Source: Erodium maritimum
Lineage: Eukaryota > Streptophyta > Magnoliopsida > Geraniales > Geraniaceae
DNA: 64,000 nucleotides
Assembly (NCBI GenBank): GCA_963921825.1
Contig: OY997589.1
Span: 51,640,546-51,704,545, forward strand
Direction of reading: 5' to 3'
Each line of letters opens with the position of its first letter. The stretch's first letter is position 1. A program made the position numbers and the translations under genes. The notes under the pieces are model-generated. The model saw only the letters and a list, made by a program, of their open reading frames with translations. It was not told the DNA's origin and made no database searches. This document shows positions 23,159 to 35,825 of this stretch, piece after piece.

Positions 23159-26100
23159 CCCCAACTACTGTGGGAACCCAATCCGAGACAATTTCGACTC
23201 CAAACAAGTTTTTTTCTCATCTAGACATACTATTGTATTTAAGAAATAAATAGGAGTAACAAATTGTTCTTTTTGTCCCTCAAAGGACTCATATGGGCCT
23301 CTAGTTGTTTATACACATAGATATGCCTATTAAAGTACTCCCACAAACCTTGGGAACCCAAAACCGAGACCGTTTGTGATTGAAAAAATATAGTCTTTCA
23401 TCTAGACATATAGTAATATGTAAGAAACCAGGAGTAACAAAATGTTCTTTTTGTTCCTCAAGGGACTCATATGGGCCTCTAGTTGTGTATAGGCATACAT
23501 ATGCCTATTAAAGTACGCCACCAACCGTGAAAAAACTCAATTCGAGACTATTTGGGCTTAAAAAAAATAGCCTCTCATCTAAACATACACTATAATATTT
23601 AAGAAGTCAATAAGAGTAACAAATTGTTCTTTTTGTCCATTAAACGACTCATATGGGCTTCTAGTTGTGTATACAAATAGATATTCCTATTAAAGTACCT
23701 CAACTACAGTGGGAACCCAATCCGAGACAATTTGGACTCCAAACAAGTTTTTCTCTCATCTAGACATACTATAGTATTTAAGAAATAAATAGGAGTAACA
23801 AATTGTTCTTTTTGTCCCTCAAAGGACTCGTATGGGCCTCTAGTTGTTTATACACATAGATATGCCTACTAAAGTACTCCCACAAACCTTGGGAACCCAA
23901 ATCCGAGACCGTTTGTGATTGAAACAATATAGTCTTTCATCTAGACATATTGTAATATGTAAGAAACCAGGAGTAACAAAATGTTCTATTTGTTCCTCAA
24001 GGGACTCCTATGGGCCTCTAGTTGTGTATGGGCATACATATGCCTATTAAAGTACCCCACAAACCGTGGTTCAACTCAATTCGAGACCATTTGGGCTTAA
24101 ACCAAAATAGCCTCTCATCTGAACATACACTATAACATTTAAGAAGTAAATAGGAGTAACAGATTGTTCTTTTTGTCCATTAAAGGACTAATATGGGCTT
24201 TTAGTTGTGTATACAAATAGATATTCCTATTAAAGTACCCCAACTACTGTGGGAACCCAATCCGAGACAATTTGGACTCCAAACAAGTTTTTCTCTCATC
24301 TAGACATACTATAGTATTTAAGAAATAAATAGGAGTAACAAATTGTTCTTTTTGTCCCTCAAAGGACTCGTATGGGCCTCTAGTTGTTTATACACATAGA
24401 TATGCCTACTAAAGTACTCCCACAAACCTTGGGAACCCAAATCCTAGACCGTTTTTGATTGAAACAATATAGTCTTTCATCTAGACATATTGTAATATGT
24501 AAGAAACCAGGAGTAACAAAATGTTCTATTTGTTGCTCAAGGGACTCCTATGGGCCTTTAGTTGTGTATGGGCATACATATGCCTATTAAAGTACCCCAC
24601 CAACCGTGGATCAACTAAATTCGAGACCATTTGGGCCTAAAACAAAATAGCCTCTCATCTGAACATACACTATAATATTTAAGAAGTCAATAGGAGTAAC
24701 AAATTGTTCTTTTTGTCCATTAAAGGACTAATATGGGCTTCTAGTTGTGTATACCAATAGATATTCCTATTAAAGTACCCCAACTTTTGTGGGAACCCAA
24801 TCCGAGACAATTTGGACTCCAAACAAGTTTTTCTCTCATCTAGACATACTATAGTATTTAAGAAATAAATAGGAGTAACAAATTGTTCTTTTTGTCCCTC
24901 AAAGGACTCGTATGGGCCTCTAGTTGTTTATACACATAGATATGCCTACTAAAGTACTCCCACAAACCTTGGGAACCCAAATCCGAGACCGTTTGTGATT
25001 GAAACAATATAGTCTTTCATCTAGACATATTGTAATATGTAAGAAACCAGAAGTAACAAAATGTTCTTTTTGTTCCTCAAGGGACTCCTATGGGCCTCTA
25101 GTTGTGTATGGGCATACATATGCCTATTAAATTACCCCCACCAACCGTGGAAAAACTAAATTCGAGACCATTTGGGCTTAAAACAAAATAGCCTCTCATC
25201 TGAACATACACTATAATATTTAAGAAGTCAATAGGAATAACATATTGTTCTTTTTGTCCATTCAAGGACTAATATGGGCTTCTAGTTGTGTATACAAATA
25301 GATATCCTATTAAAGTACCCCAACTACTGTGGGAACCCAATCCGAGACAATTTGGACTCCAAGCAAGTTTTTCTCTCATCTAGAGATACTATAGTATTTA
25401 AGAAATAAATAGGAGTAACAAATTGTTCTTTTTGTCCCTCAAAGGACTCATATGGGCCTCTAGTTGTTTATACACATGGATATGCCTATTAAAGTACTCC
25501 CACAAACCTTGGGAACACAAATCCGAGACCGTTTGTGATTGAAACAATATAGTCTTTCATCTAGACATATTGTAATATGTAAGAAACCAGGAGTAACAAA
25601 ATGTTCTTTTTGTTCCTCAATGGACTCCTATGGGCCTCTAGTTGTGTATGGGCATACATATGTCTATTAAAGTACCCCACCAACCGTGGACAAACTAAAC
25701 TCGAGACCATTTGGGCTTAAAACAAAATAGCCTCTCATCTGAACATACACTATAACATTTAAGAAGTCAATAGGAGTAACAAATTGTTCTTTTTGTCCTT
25801 CAAAGGACTCGTATGGGACTCTAGTTGTTTATACACATAGATATGCCTATTAAAGTACTCCCACAAACCTTGGGAACCCAAATCCGAGTCAGTTTGTGGT
25901 TAAAACAATATAGTCTTTCATCTAGACATATTGTAATATGTAAGAAACCAGGAGTAACAAAATGTTCTTTTTGTTCCTCAAAGGACTCCTATGGGCCTCT
26001 AGTTGTGTATAGGCATACATATGCCTACTAAAGTACCCCACCAACCGTGGAAAAACTCAATTCGAGACCATTTGGGCTTAAAACAAAATAGCCTCTCATC

Positions 26101-26763
26101 TAAACATACAATATAATATTTAAGAAGTAAATAGGAGTAACATATTGTTCTTTTTGTCCATTAAAGGACTAATATGGGCTTCTAGTTGTGTATACAAATA
26201 GATATACCTATTAAAGTACCCCAACTACTGTGGGAACCCAATCCGAGACAATTTGGAATCCAAACAAGTTTTTCTCTCATCTAGATATACTATAGTATTT
26301 AAGCAATAAATAGGAGTAACATATTATTCTTTTTGTCCCTCAACGGACTCATACGGGCCTCTAGTTATTTACACACATAGATACGCCCATTAAAGTACTC
26401 CGACAAACCTTGGAAACCAAATCCGAGTCCGTTTGTGATTGAAACAATATAGTCTTTCATCTAGACATATTGTAATATGTAAGAAACCAGGGGTAACAAA
26501 ATGTTCTTTTTGTTCCTCAAGTGACTCCTATGGGCCTCTAGTTGTGTATAGGCATACATATGCCTATTATAGTACCCCACCAACCGTGGAAAAACTCAAT
26601 TCGAGACCATTTGGGCTTAAAACAAAATATTCTCTCATCTAAACATACACTATAATATTTAAGTCAATAGGAGTAACAAATTGTTCTTTTTTTCCGTTAA
26701 AGGACTAATATGGGCTTCTAGTTGTGTATACCAATAGATATTCCTATTAAATTACCCCACTAC
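23159..26763 (+). repeat. satellite array, block 2 (about 20 monomers)
   Basis: Same monomers and orientation as block 1, continuing the A monomer split by solo LTR 1. Starts include B 23,258, C 23,436, A 23,618, B 23,797, C 23,975, A 24,158. One C-to-B skip occurs at 25,778. The last A monomer has a small deletion near 26,662 and is cut by solo LTR 2. Short reading frames here (25,825-26,031, 26,439-26,642) are satellite artefacts. Confidence 0.96.
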
Positions 26764-27039
26764 TGTCACGCCCCAATTTCAGTAAACCGAACTCGGGACG
26801 CGAACGTTTAAATTAAGAAAGCACTTTGAAAACAAATTCATTAAAACACTTTACAACACCAGTTTAGTTCAACAAAAGGATAAATACAATTCAAATAAAA
26901 CGTCCCACAAGCAGACAAAAAAGCGAGGTATCCGTCGCTAGACCAAAAGTAAAAACCCGGACTCCGCTCCCAGCTCCACAAGCTTCGAGAGCTCACCTGG
27001 TCCGTCCCACGAACAGTACCTGTAGGAAAAGCAGCTAGG

Positions 27040-27057
27040 GGTGAGCGTTCGCTCACC
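27040..27057. other. conserved LTR palindrome (solo LTR 2)
   Basis: GGTGAGCG-TT-CGCTCACC, identical to that of solo LTR 1. Confidence 0.75.
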
Positions 27058-27455
27058 ACCACGGATAACAGACTGACTACGACATAATTAGCAGACAATG
27101 CCGGTAACACCAACAACAAGCTCAACCCCCGGGGATCACTGTCCCCAACCCAAGTACTCTGACTGACAACGCCCACGGTGACCTTCCTCGAACGACTCAA
27201 CACTCAACACGTAAGTAGACCCGAACACAACGATCGACGACCTCCTCCAAAGACACGACACAACGATCACGACCTCTTCCAAGGACTCAAAGGAACTACG
27301 CAATACCAAACAAGATCACAAAGGATCGCACACCAAACAAGATCACAAAGGATCGCAAACCAGCTGCTCAGTAACCTCCCTCACTCATGCGCTTTGCCGA
27401 ACCACTCAGGCCAGGCGGTCGACCTGTCTCACTAACCTCTCTCACTCATGCGCTT

Positions 27456-30400
27456 TGTAATAACCACTCCCGGTCACTCTCAGTCAAACCTGCGAAAAAC
27501 AGGAAAATTTAAAATTTTTAAGACAGACACTTAACTTAACTTAAATTGACCCCGAGGGTCATACCGGACTTAAGTTGACCCCGTTATCGACTAAAATGAG
27601 TTACGGGGGACTCAGGGCAACTTTCTGGTCAATTTGGGAAAGATTGATTTGTCGCTGGAAAAGTCACCCGAGCGACGTTTTGGTCCATTCGAGGACCGTT
27701 TTGGACCCGAAAAGCTTAGCCGTCGTCGTAGCGGTCTTAGTTGGGCCGTTTCCTTGAAGCCCGTCCAGTTTAAAATTTTCTTGGGAAAAGTGCCCGTTCG
27801 GGTCCCAAAAGGTGTGGGACCCACCTTGACACATGTCAACTACTTGGTGGAGTTAGTTTTGGGGGTAAAATGGATGGTTGTGGTGTGTTGGCCGAAACAC
27901 ATGGTTAAAGGGGGGAAAGTTGTGTTTTGTGTTAGTTATTTTAATTAGAAAAGAAGAAGAGAGAGTTTAGAGAGAGAAGGAGAAGAAGAAGAAGAAGGAA
28001 GAGAGGGAAGTTAGGGTTTGGAGGAAAATCAAACCTTTGGATCGTCTTGAAGCAAAGAGCAATCACGTTCCCCTCATTCTCCTCTACGGTAATACCCGAA
28101 CCGATTCTCGTTTCGATTATTTTCAAGAGCTAGAGTTTGGTTATAAAATTTGGTTTAGGGTTGTGTAGAGATTAGAGAGGTGTTGGAGACGTTTTAGAGG
28201 TGTTTGGGAGAGAAATTTCACGTTTTCCGGTGACCGGAGGCTCGGGAGGAGCTCCGGCCACCGTGGGTGGTGGCCGGCCGGCCATGTGGTGGCTGGCCGG
28301 AGGTGGCAGCAGCCACCACTTGGTGGCCGAGCCCCTCCCTCAAACCCTAGGGCACGGCCAAGCCCTTTGGGTGGGGCCCACGTGCTCGGTTGTTCGTGTT
28401 TTAATTACTCGGGTAGTTTAAAACGTTCCCCGGACCATTTATCCCAAACCGAATCGAATTTTGGAATTAAATTGGAGAAGTTGTAATTAACAGGTTTTGG
28501 GAAACTTTAAACGTTAATTAATTGATTTAGAAGTCGGAATTCGATTCCGTCAAGTGCGTTGAGTTCCTTGATTTATTCTAAGACCGTGGAAACGAAAACG
28601 GGGGCTTTTGGAGCCCCGGAAGGCAATTAACCAAAACCGGGCAGATTCGCCATGTCGGGCGAATCTGGCCCTTACGGGTCCTTTTTCGGCAATATCGAGT
28701 AATGGGGAAGTTTGGGAGTGATCGGCATTGTCGGGGTTACGTTTGGGCGTTAAGTATGTTATTTTTCGGTTTATTCGTACTAGTTTAAAAGTACTTTAAA
28801 TTTGTGTTCTGTTAGATCGTGCTACGGACCGAGACAAAGGGAAGCTCGGCGAGTGACTGGGTGTACTTCGGGTTTTGTTGGACCGCTTTTGGATCTATAT
28901 ACGAGGTAGGGAAAAGTAGCCGGATCTCGGCCCTGATTAGGGAAAGTTAATAGTAGAATTGCATGTGACACCGGGGTGTCGTGGGTTGAGTAGAATTATT
29001 TAAATATTAGAAAAGCATGATACGGGATTGTAGCGTTCAAGAGAAAAGCATGTGACACTTAGTAGTGTCGTAGGAACAGAGAACTTAGCGATAATTGAAT
29101 TACTGGAGGCATATGACCATGCCCGGAGGTTGTTTGCGAAACTAGTGATTTTAGGACCGTTGGAGGCATCGAGTATGCCGGAGGTTGTCGTGCGTTTTAT
29201 TTAATTGTTGAGTTTGGGTGGCCTGGAGAGCCTGTATTTAATTGTTGAGTTTGGGTGGCCTTGACAGCCCGTGTTTAATTGTTGAGTTTGGGTGGCCTTG
29301 AGAGCTCGTATTTAATTGTTGAGTCGGGGTGGCCATGAGAGCCGTGTATTTAATTTGGTGTCTTGAGTGGCAGTGAGTGCCCGTGGGGTTGTTGAACCCG
29401 AGTCTTGACTGTTGAGGTGTCTTGAGTGGCCTTGAGTGCCTGTGTGATTGAACTTGCCTGTGATTGTGATTGTGGTTACCTGGGGTGGTGAGTTCTAAAG
29501 GTCGACAGCCTGATCCGACTTAGTGTCGATGAATTGCGAGTTTTAAAGGTCGACAGCCTGATCCGACTTAGTGTCGATGAATTGCGAGTTCTAAAGGTCG
29601 ACAGCCTGATCCGACTTAGTGTCGATGAATTGCGAGTTCTAAAGGTCGACAGCCTGATCCGACTTAGTGTCGATGAATTGCGAGTTTTAAAGGTCGACAG
29701 CCTGATCCGACTTAGTGTCGATGAATTGTGAGTTCTAAAGGTCGACAGCCTGATCCGACTTAGTGTCGATGAATTGCGAGTTTTAAAGGTCGACAGCCTG
29801 ATCCGACTTAGTGTCGATGAATTGCGAGTTCTAAAGGTCGACAGCCTGATCCGACTTAGTGTCGATGAATTGCGAGTTTTAAAGGTCGACAGCCTGATCC
29901 GACTTAGTGTCGAGGAATTGCGAGTTTGAAAGGTCGACAGCCTGATCCGACTTCGTGTCGAGGAATTGCGATAGGTCGAACCCTGACCTGATTGAGATTG
30001 GTTACTGAGCAGCTGGTGTGCGATCCTTTGTGATCTTGTTTGGTGTTGTGTCGTTGCGTTCGAGTCCTTGAGGAGGTCGTCGATAGTTGTATCGGGTCTA
30101 CACTGTTTTTATCGAGTGTCGAGTCTGTTGAGGAAGGTGACGGGTTGTGGGTCAGTTGAGTACTTGAGTTGGGGACTGTAGTCCTGGCGTTGGGTTTGGT
30201 TTTAGTGTTACTGGCTTTTTCTGCTAATTATGCCATAGTCAGTCTGTTATCCGTGGAGGTGAGCGAACGCTCACCCCTAGCTGCTTTTCCTACAGGTACT
30301 GATCACCGGACGGACTAGGTTAGCTCTTGAAGTTCATGGAGCTTGGAGCGGAGTCTGGTCTTTACTTTTTGTTGAGTCTAGTAACGGATGTTGTACCTTG

Positions 30401-30550
30401 TCCACTTGTTGGGACATTTTTGTATTGTAAATACTATTATTTTGAGAAGTAAATGGAAATGTCAAAGCTTTTATTGAAAACAGGTTTCAAGTGTTCATGT
30501 TTTTAAACGTTCGCGTCCCTAGTTCGGTTTACTGAAATTGGGGCGTGACA
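27456..30550 (+). mobile_element. solo LTR 3, nested inside solo LTR 2
   Basis: A 3,095-bp insert starting TGTAATAACCAC and ending GGGGCGTGACA, flanked by cgctt at 27,451-27,455 and 30,551-30,555. It is in the opposite orientation to all other family members in the window. It resembles the LTRs of the complete element (GA-rich leader near 27,955-28,005, CCGGCCGGCC-rich block near 28,260-28,320, 48-bp minisatellite at 29,498-29,972). The nesting makes it younger than solo LTR 2. No TATA box is evident in its U3. Confidence 0.92.
29498..29972. repeat. 48-bp minisatellite in solo LTR 3 (about 10 copies)
   Basis: Unit contains ggtcgacagcctgatccgac and is 48 bp, so it stays open as a 16-residue repeat (KVDSLIRLSVDE). 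That is a consequence of the period being divisible by three and not evidence of a protein. Confidence 0.9.
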
Positions 30551-30555
30551 CGCTT

Positions 30556-30770
30556 TGCCGAACCACTCAGGCCAGGCGGTCGACCTGTCTCACTCACGCA
30601 CTTTGCCGAACCACTCAGGCCAGGCGGTCGACCTGTCTCACTCACGCACTTTGCCGAACCACTCAGGCCAGGCTGTCGACCTGTCTCACTCACCTCTCTC
30701 ACTCACGCACTTTGCCGAACCACTCAGGCCAGGCTGTCGACCTGTCTCACTCACCTCTCTCACTCAGGCA
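30556..30770. repeat. 48-60-bp minisatellite in solo LTR 2
   Basis: Units contain cgaaccactcaggccaggcgg and gtcgacctgtctcactcac; some copies carry 12 extra bases. The array starts left of the nested element (about 27,387-27,455), so solo LTR 3 inserted into it. Confidence 0.8.
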
Positions 30771-32856
30771 ACCACAATCACAGTCACAATCACCAACACA
30801 ATCACAAGCAAGTTCGACAACACAGGCACTCAAGGCCACTCAAGACACCTCAACAAACAAGACTCGGGTTCAACAACCCCACGGCACTCACTGCCACTCA
30901 AGACACCGAAACGACAACACGGGCTCTCATGGCCACCCAAAACTCAGCAATAAATAACACGGGCTCTCAAGGCCACCCAAACTCAACAATAAATAATACG
31001 GGCTCTCAAGGCCACCCAAGACTCGACAACAGTAAATAAATAACACACAACAACCTCCGGCATAATCGATGCCTATAACAGTCCTAAGATCACTAGTTTC
31101 ACAATCAACCTCCGGGCATGGTCATATGCCTCCAGTACTCCTAATATCAACAGTTCGCAATCAACCTCCGGGCATGGTCACATGCCTCCAGTAAAACAAT
31201 TACCGCTAAGTTCTCTGCTCCTACGACACTACTAAGTGTCACATGCATTTCCAATAATCGCTACGTTCCCGTATCATGCATTCTAATATTCGATAACCTA
31301 AATAACCCACGACACCCCGGTGTCACATGCAATTCTACAGTTAACTTTCCCTAGTCAGGGCCGAGATCCGGCTACTTTTCCCTACCTCAACTGAAGAGCA
31401 ACCGCTACGCTTCCTAGCTGCTGACGTTCTGGCTCGCTACCTCCGAGCTTCACTTCGATCGAAGCCGGACGCTAAAGGAAACACGAAAGCCATAGATTAA
31501 TAACGGTTCCGCCGGTAAGTTAAAGGTTAATTTAACGGTCATGATTTCTTCAGTTTAAATCCGACAGTTGTCCATTAAACTCGAGCGGGATAAAAGTCGG
31601 GTTACGACAGATCGGGTTCGAGCACCCGCGCACCGAACCCAGGTTTGATCTAAACCCAGTTTAAACCCCCTTTTAACTTAAAACCGTCGTTGAACTCCCT
31701 TGCTTTAATTAATTCCGTCTTTGATTTTAAAACAAAACGGTTTCCTTCCGTTCGTTTCCAAACTCGATACTTCGGTCCAAAACCCTTATAAAGTCGATTT
31801 GATTTCGTTTCCCTTTTTCGATTTAATCTTAACTCGAGTTTAACTTAACAGCCGACTTTCGTTTTAAAACCCGTTTAAATCGACCGATTTAGTTTTATCA
31901 ATAACAAATTTTACGTTCGAAAAGCGAAATCGAGCTTTCGTTCTAAAATAGGTTTTTAATCTAAACTCAAACTAAACCAGATTTACACCGTTGAGCAGAT
32001 CTGAAACCGTAATGAACATAACAATGATAACTTATATTTTGATGTTCTTTACAAATTACAGATTAACACCAATACGACAATCCTTTAAACAAAACCAGAT
32101 CTACGTTTTTCCGTTCTGTTCCCTTCCATTTCGGGAGCTCCGTTCCATCCCGACCGGATCTGAACGAACTCGGGAACGGGAAAGCAAAGACGAAGAAGAA
32201 CGGGATCGGCTTGGTCCGGCCGACCACCGGCGCCGGTCGGCCGAGTTTCCACGGGCCGAGACCTAACCGTGAGGAAACGGTGGCGGCGGTGGGCGGCGGT
32301 GCACAGCGGCGTACGGCGCGGGTCCGGACGACTCGTCCCGTTCCGGATCTGGCGAGCTCGCCGGTGAGGAGCTCGGGACGAGGGCGCGGCCGGCGATCTG
32401 TGGCGTGGATTGAACGGGAGAGACGGTGGCGTCCGGTGGTGACGCGATGGCTGGACGGAGAGCGAAGGGAAGGGGCTCGGTGGGTTCGGTTGAGACGGGA
32501 AGGAGAGGGGCTCGGTGGGTTCGGCTGAGACGGGAAGGAGAGGGGGACGGCGGCTGGTGTGGTCGGAATCCGACGAGTAAGAGGGAGACGGCGTGGAGGA
32601 GCTGGGCGTGGTCGGAGCTGGGCGTGGTCGGAGGGAGATGGAAGGGAGAAGGCGTGGTGGCTGGAGGAGAGGGAGGTCGGGGTTCGGCTGAGACGTGGCG
32701 GCGTGTGGTGGCGATGGGAGAGCGGCCGGAGCTGGTGGGAGGTCGCCGGAGGTGGATGGAGAGGATCGGTTTCGAAGGAGAAGGGAGAGGTGTGGGGGTC
32801 GGCTGCGCAGGAGAAGAATAAGTGAGGGTTATGGGTTGAAACCCTAAAACAAAGGG

Positions 32857-32863
32857 TTTTATA
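32857..32863 (-). promoter_or_regulatory. TATA box of solo LTR 2
   Basis: TATAAAA on the minus strand at the position equivalent to that in solo LTR 1, followed downstream by AGGGTTT-type sequence. Confidence 0.45.
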
Positions 32864-33034
32864 CCCTGGGCTTGGGCCGGGTCTGCTGGTTTGGGCCGGG
32901 TTTGGCCCGCCCGGTCCAGCCCTTTAATATATATATATATATATATATTTTTTTTTTTGCACTTGTTTTAAAAACCTACCTTAAGGTTTCCGGATTGCAA
33001 TTTAATACCCTTTTGAAGCGAAGCGGGTTTTACA

Positions 33035-34500
33035 ACTACTGTGGGAACCCAATCCGAGACAATTTGGACTCCAAACACGTTTTTCTCTCATCTAGACATA
33101 CTATAGTATTTAATAAATAAATAGGAGTAACAAATTGTTCTTTTTGTCCCTCAAAGGACTCATATGGGCCCCTAGTTGTTTATACACATAGATATGCCTA
33201 TTAAAGTACTCCCACAAACCTTGGGAACCCAAATACGAGTCCGTTTGTGATTGAAACAATATAGTCTTTCATCTAGACATATTGTAATATGTAAGAAACC
33301 AGGAGTAACAAAATGTTCTTTTTGTTCCTCAAGTGACTCCTATGGGCCTCTAGTTGTGTATGGGCATACATATGCCTATTAAAGTACCCCACCAACCGTG
33401 GAAAAACTCAATTCGAGACCATTTGGGCTTAAAACAAAATAGCCTCTCATCTGAACATACACTATAACATTTAAGAAGTCAATAGAAGTAACAAATTGTT
33501 CTTTTTGTCCATTAAAGGACTAATATGGGCTTCTAGTTGTGTATACAAATAGATATTCCTATTAAAGTACCTCAACTACTGTGGGAACCCAATCCGAGAC
33601 AATTTGGACTCCAAACAAGTTTTTCTCTCACCTAGACATACTATAGTATTTAATAAATAAATAGGATTAACAAATTGTTTTTTTTGTCCCTCAAAGGACT
33701 CATATGGGCCCCTAGTTGTTTATACACATGGATATGCCTATTAAAGTACTCCCACAAACCTTGGGAACCCAAATACGAGTCCGTTTGTGATTGAAACAAT
33801 ATAGTCTTTCATCTAGACATATTGTAATATGTAAGAAACCAGGAGTAACAAAATGTTCTTTTTGTTCCTCAAGTGACTCCTATGGGCCTCTAGTTGTGTA
33901 TGGGCATACATATGCCTATTAAAGTACCCCACCAACCGTGGAAAAACTCAATTCGAGACCATTTGGGCTTAAAACAAAATAGCCTCTCATCTGAACATAC
34001 ACTATAACATTTAAGAAGTCAATAGAAGTAACAAATTGTTCTTTTTGTTCATTACAGGACTAATATGGGCTTCTAGTTGTGTATACAAATAGATATTCCT
34101 ATTAAAGTACCCCAACTACTGTGGGAACCCAATCCGAGACAATTTGGACTCCAAACAAGTTTTTCTCTCATCTAGACATACTATAGTGTTTAAGAAATAA
34201 ATAGGAGTAACAAATTGTTCTTTTTGTCCCTCAAAGGACTCGTATGGGCCTCTAGTTGTTTATACACATAGATATGCCTATTAAAGTACTCCCACAAACC
34301 TTGGGAACCCAAAACCGAGACCGTTTGTGATTGAAAAAATATAGTCTTTCATCTAGACATATTGTAATATGTAAGAAACCAGGAGTAACAAAATGTTCTT
34401 TTTGTTCCTCAAGTGACTCCTATGGGCCTCTAGTTGTGTATGGGCATACATATGCCTATTAAATTACCCCCACCAACCTTGGAAAAACTCAATTCGAGAC
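33035..34500 (+). repeat. satellite array, block 3 (about 8 monomers)
   Basis: Same satellite, same orientation, resuming in the A monomer and ending inside a C monomer at the insertion site of solo LTR 4. About 33,035-33,535 and 33,576-34,076 are close tandem copies spaced by one trimer. Confidence 0.96.
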
Positions 34501-35078
34501 TGTCACGCCCCAATTTCGGCGAACCGAACTAGGGACGCGAACGTTTAAAAAGTTACAAAACTTGAAGGCTGTTTTCATTAAATCACTTTAAAAAGACAAA
34601 TTAGTTCCACAACATAGTATTTACAACTTAAAACGCGTCCCAACAAGTGGACAAAAAGTAAGGTATCCGTCTCTAGACTCGATTAAACCCAGAAACCCGC
34701 TTCTAGCTCTTCAAGCTTCAGAAGCTCACCTAGTCCAGCCTGCGAACGGTACCTGTAGGAAAAGCAGCTAGGGGTGATCGTTCGCTCACCACCACAGATA
34801 ACGGACTGACTACGGCATACAACAAAAAAGCCGGTGACACCAACAACGACTCAAAAGACACACACAAAATTCTACTTTCCTCAACCGACTCAACAGTCGG
34901 ACCCGTAATGTAGACCCCACACTACGATCGACGACCTCCTCCAAGACACGACTGACCACACAATACCAAACAAGATCACAAAGGATCGCAAACTGGCTGC
35001 TCAGTAACCAATCTCTGTCTCTCGCCCTTTACCGATCATAGACGTGGTCAGGCGGTCGACCTGTCGCGCAACTTCTCC

Positions 35079-35360
35079 CGATCCCAGTCGGGAGGCTAAC
35101 CCACAACCTCTCCGCTTCACCCGATCCCAGTCGAGTGGTTAGCCACACCCGCGCGTCCTTCCCCCGATCCCAGTCGGGGAGCTAGCCCACAACCCCTCCG
35201 CTTCTCCCGATCCCAGTCGGGAGGCTAACCCACAACCTCTCCGCTTCACCCGATCCCAGTCGAGTGGTTAGCCACACCCGCGCGTCCTTCCCCCGATCCT
35301 AGTCGGGGAGCTAGCCCACAACCCCTCCGCTTCTCCCGATCCCAGTCGGGAGGCTAGCTA
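35079..35360. repeat. 43-bp minisatellite in solo LTR 4
   Basis: About seven alternating units with cgatcccagtcgggaggcta or cgatcccagtcgagtggtta cores. Confidence 0.85.
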
Positions 35361-35595
35361 CACCACACAACCTCCACCAGTAACGAGTAACCAATCACAA
35401 TCACAAACAAGTTCAAACAGACAACAACGACACCGGTGACAACTCCACAGGCACTCAAGGCCTACAAGACACCAACAACCAAACACAGGTTCAACAACCC
35501 TACGGGCCCTCATGGCCACCCAAAACACCAACAGTAAAGTACGGGTTCACAACCCCACGGGCACTCACGGCCACCCAAAACACCAATAACAACAA

Positions 35596-35825
35596 CACGG
35601 GCTCTCATGGCCACCCAAGACTCAACAATAACAACACGGGCTCTCAAGGCCACCCAAAACTCGACAATAATAACACGGGCTCTCAAGGCCACCCAAAACT
35701 CAACAATAATAACATGGGCTCTCAAGGCCACCCAAAACTCAACAATAATAACACGGGCTCTCAAGGCCACCCAAAACTCAACAATAAAAATAACATGGGC
35801 TCTCAAGGCCACCCAAACTCAACAA
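35596..35825. repeat. ~37-bp minisatellite in solo LTR 4
   Basis: About six units containing gggctctcaaggccacccaa and an aacaataa spacer. The same module occurs with fewer copies in every LTR of the family (about 21,000-21,160, 30,905-31,030, 40,925-41,070, 57,865-58,010, 61,685-61,870). Confidence 0.85.

Larger units (their letters stand above)
26764..33034 (-). mobile_element. solo LTR 2, TATA-type, split by nested solo LTR 3
   Basis: Ends are TGTCACGCCCC and GGGTTTTACA, with target-site duplication actac at 26,759-26,763 and 33,035-33,039. After removing the nested insert and its duplication, the LTR is 3,171 bp (26,764-27,455 plus 30,556-33,034). It shares the architecture of solo LTR 1: same 3' portion, same U3 type, TATAAAA on the minus strand at 32,863-32,857, and a GC-rich leader around 32,210-32,830. 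An (AT)n run and T-run lie at about 32,926-32,958. No internal domain. Confidence 0.9.

Noticed and set aside
25825-26642. Short frames with a common HIVICKKPGVTKCSF peptide
   Set aside because: They are translations of the satellite monomer and are interrupted in most copies.
29534-29731. Repetitive protein with 16-residue units (also 40,535-40,738 and 57,474-57,677)
   Set aside because: The frame exists only because the LTR minisatellite has a 48-bp period; it is absent in LTRs with 43- or 44-bp units.
32926-32958. (AT)n and poly-T tract as an origin or regulatory site
   Set aside because: A simple repeat inside solo LTR 2, not shared with most family members.
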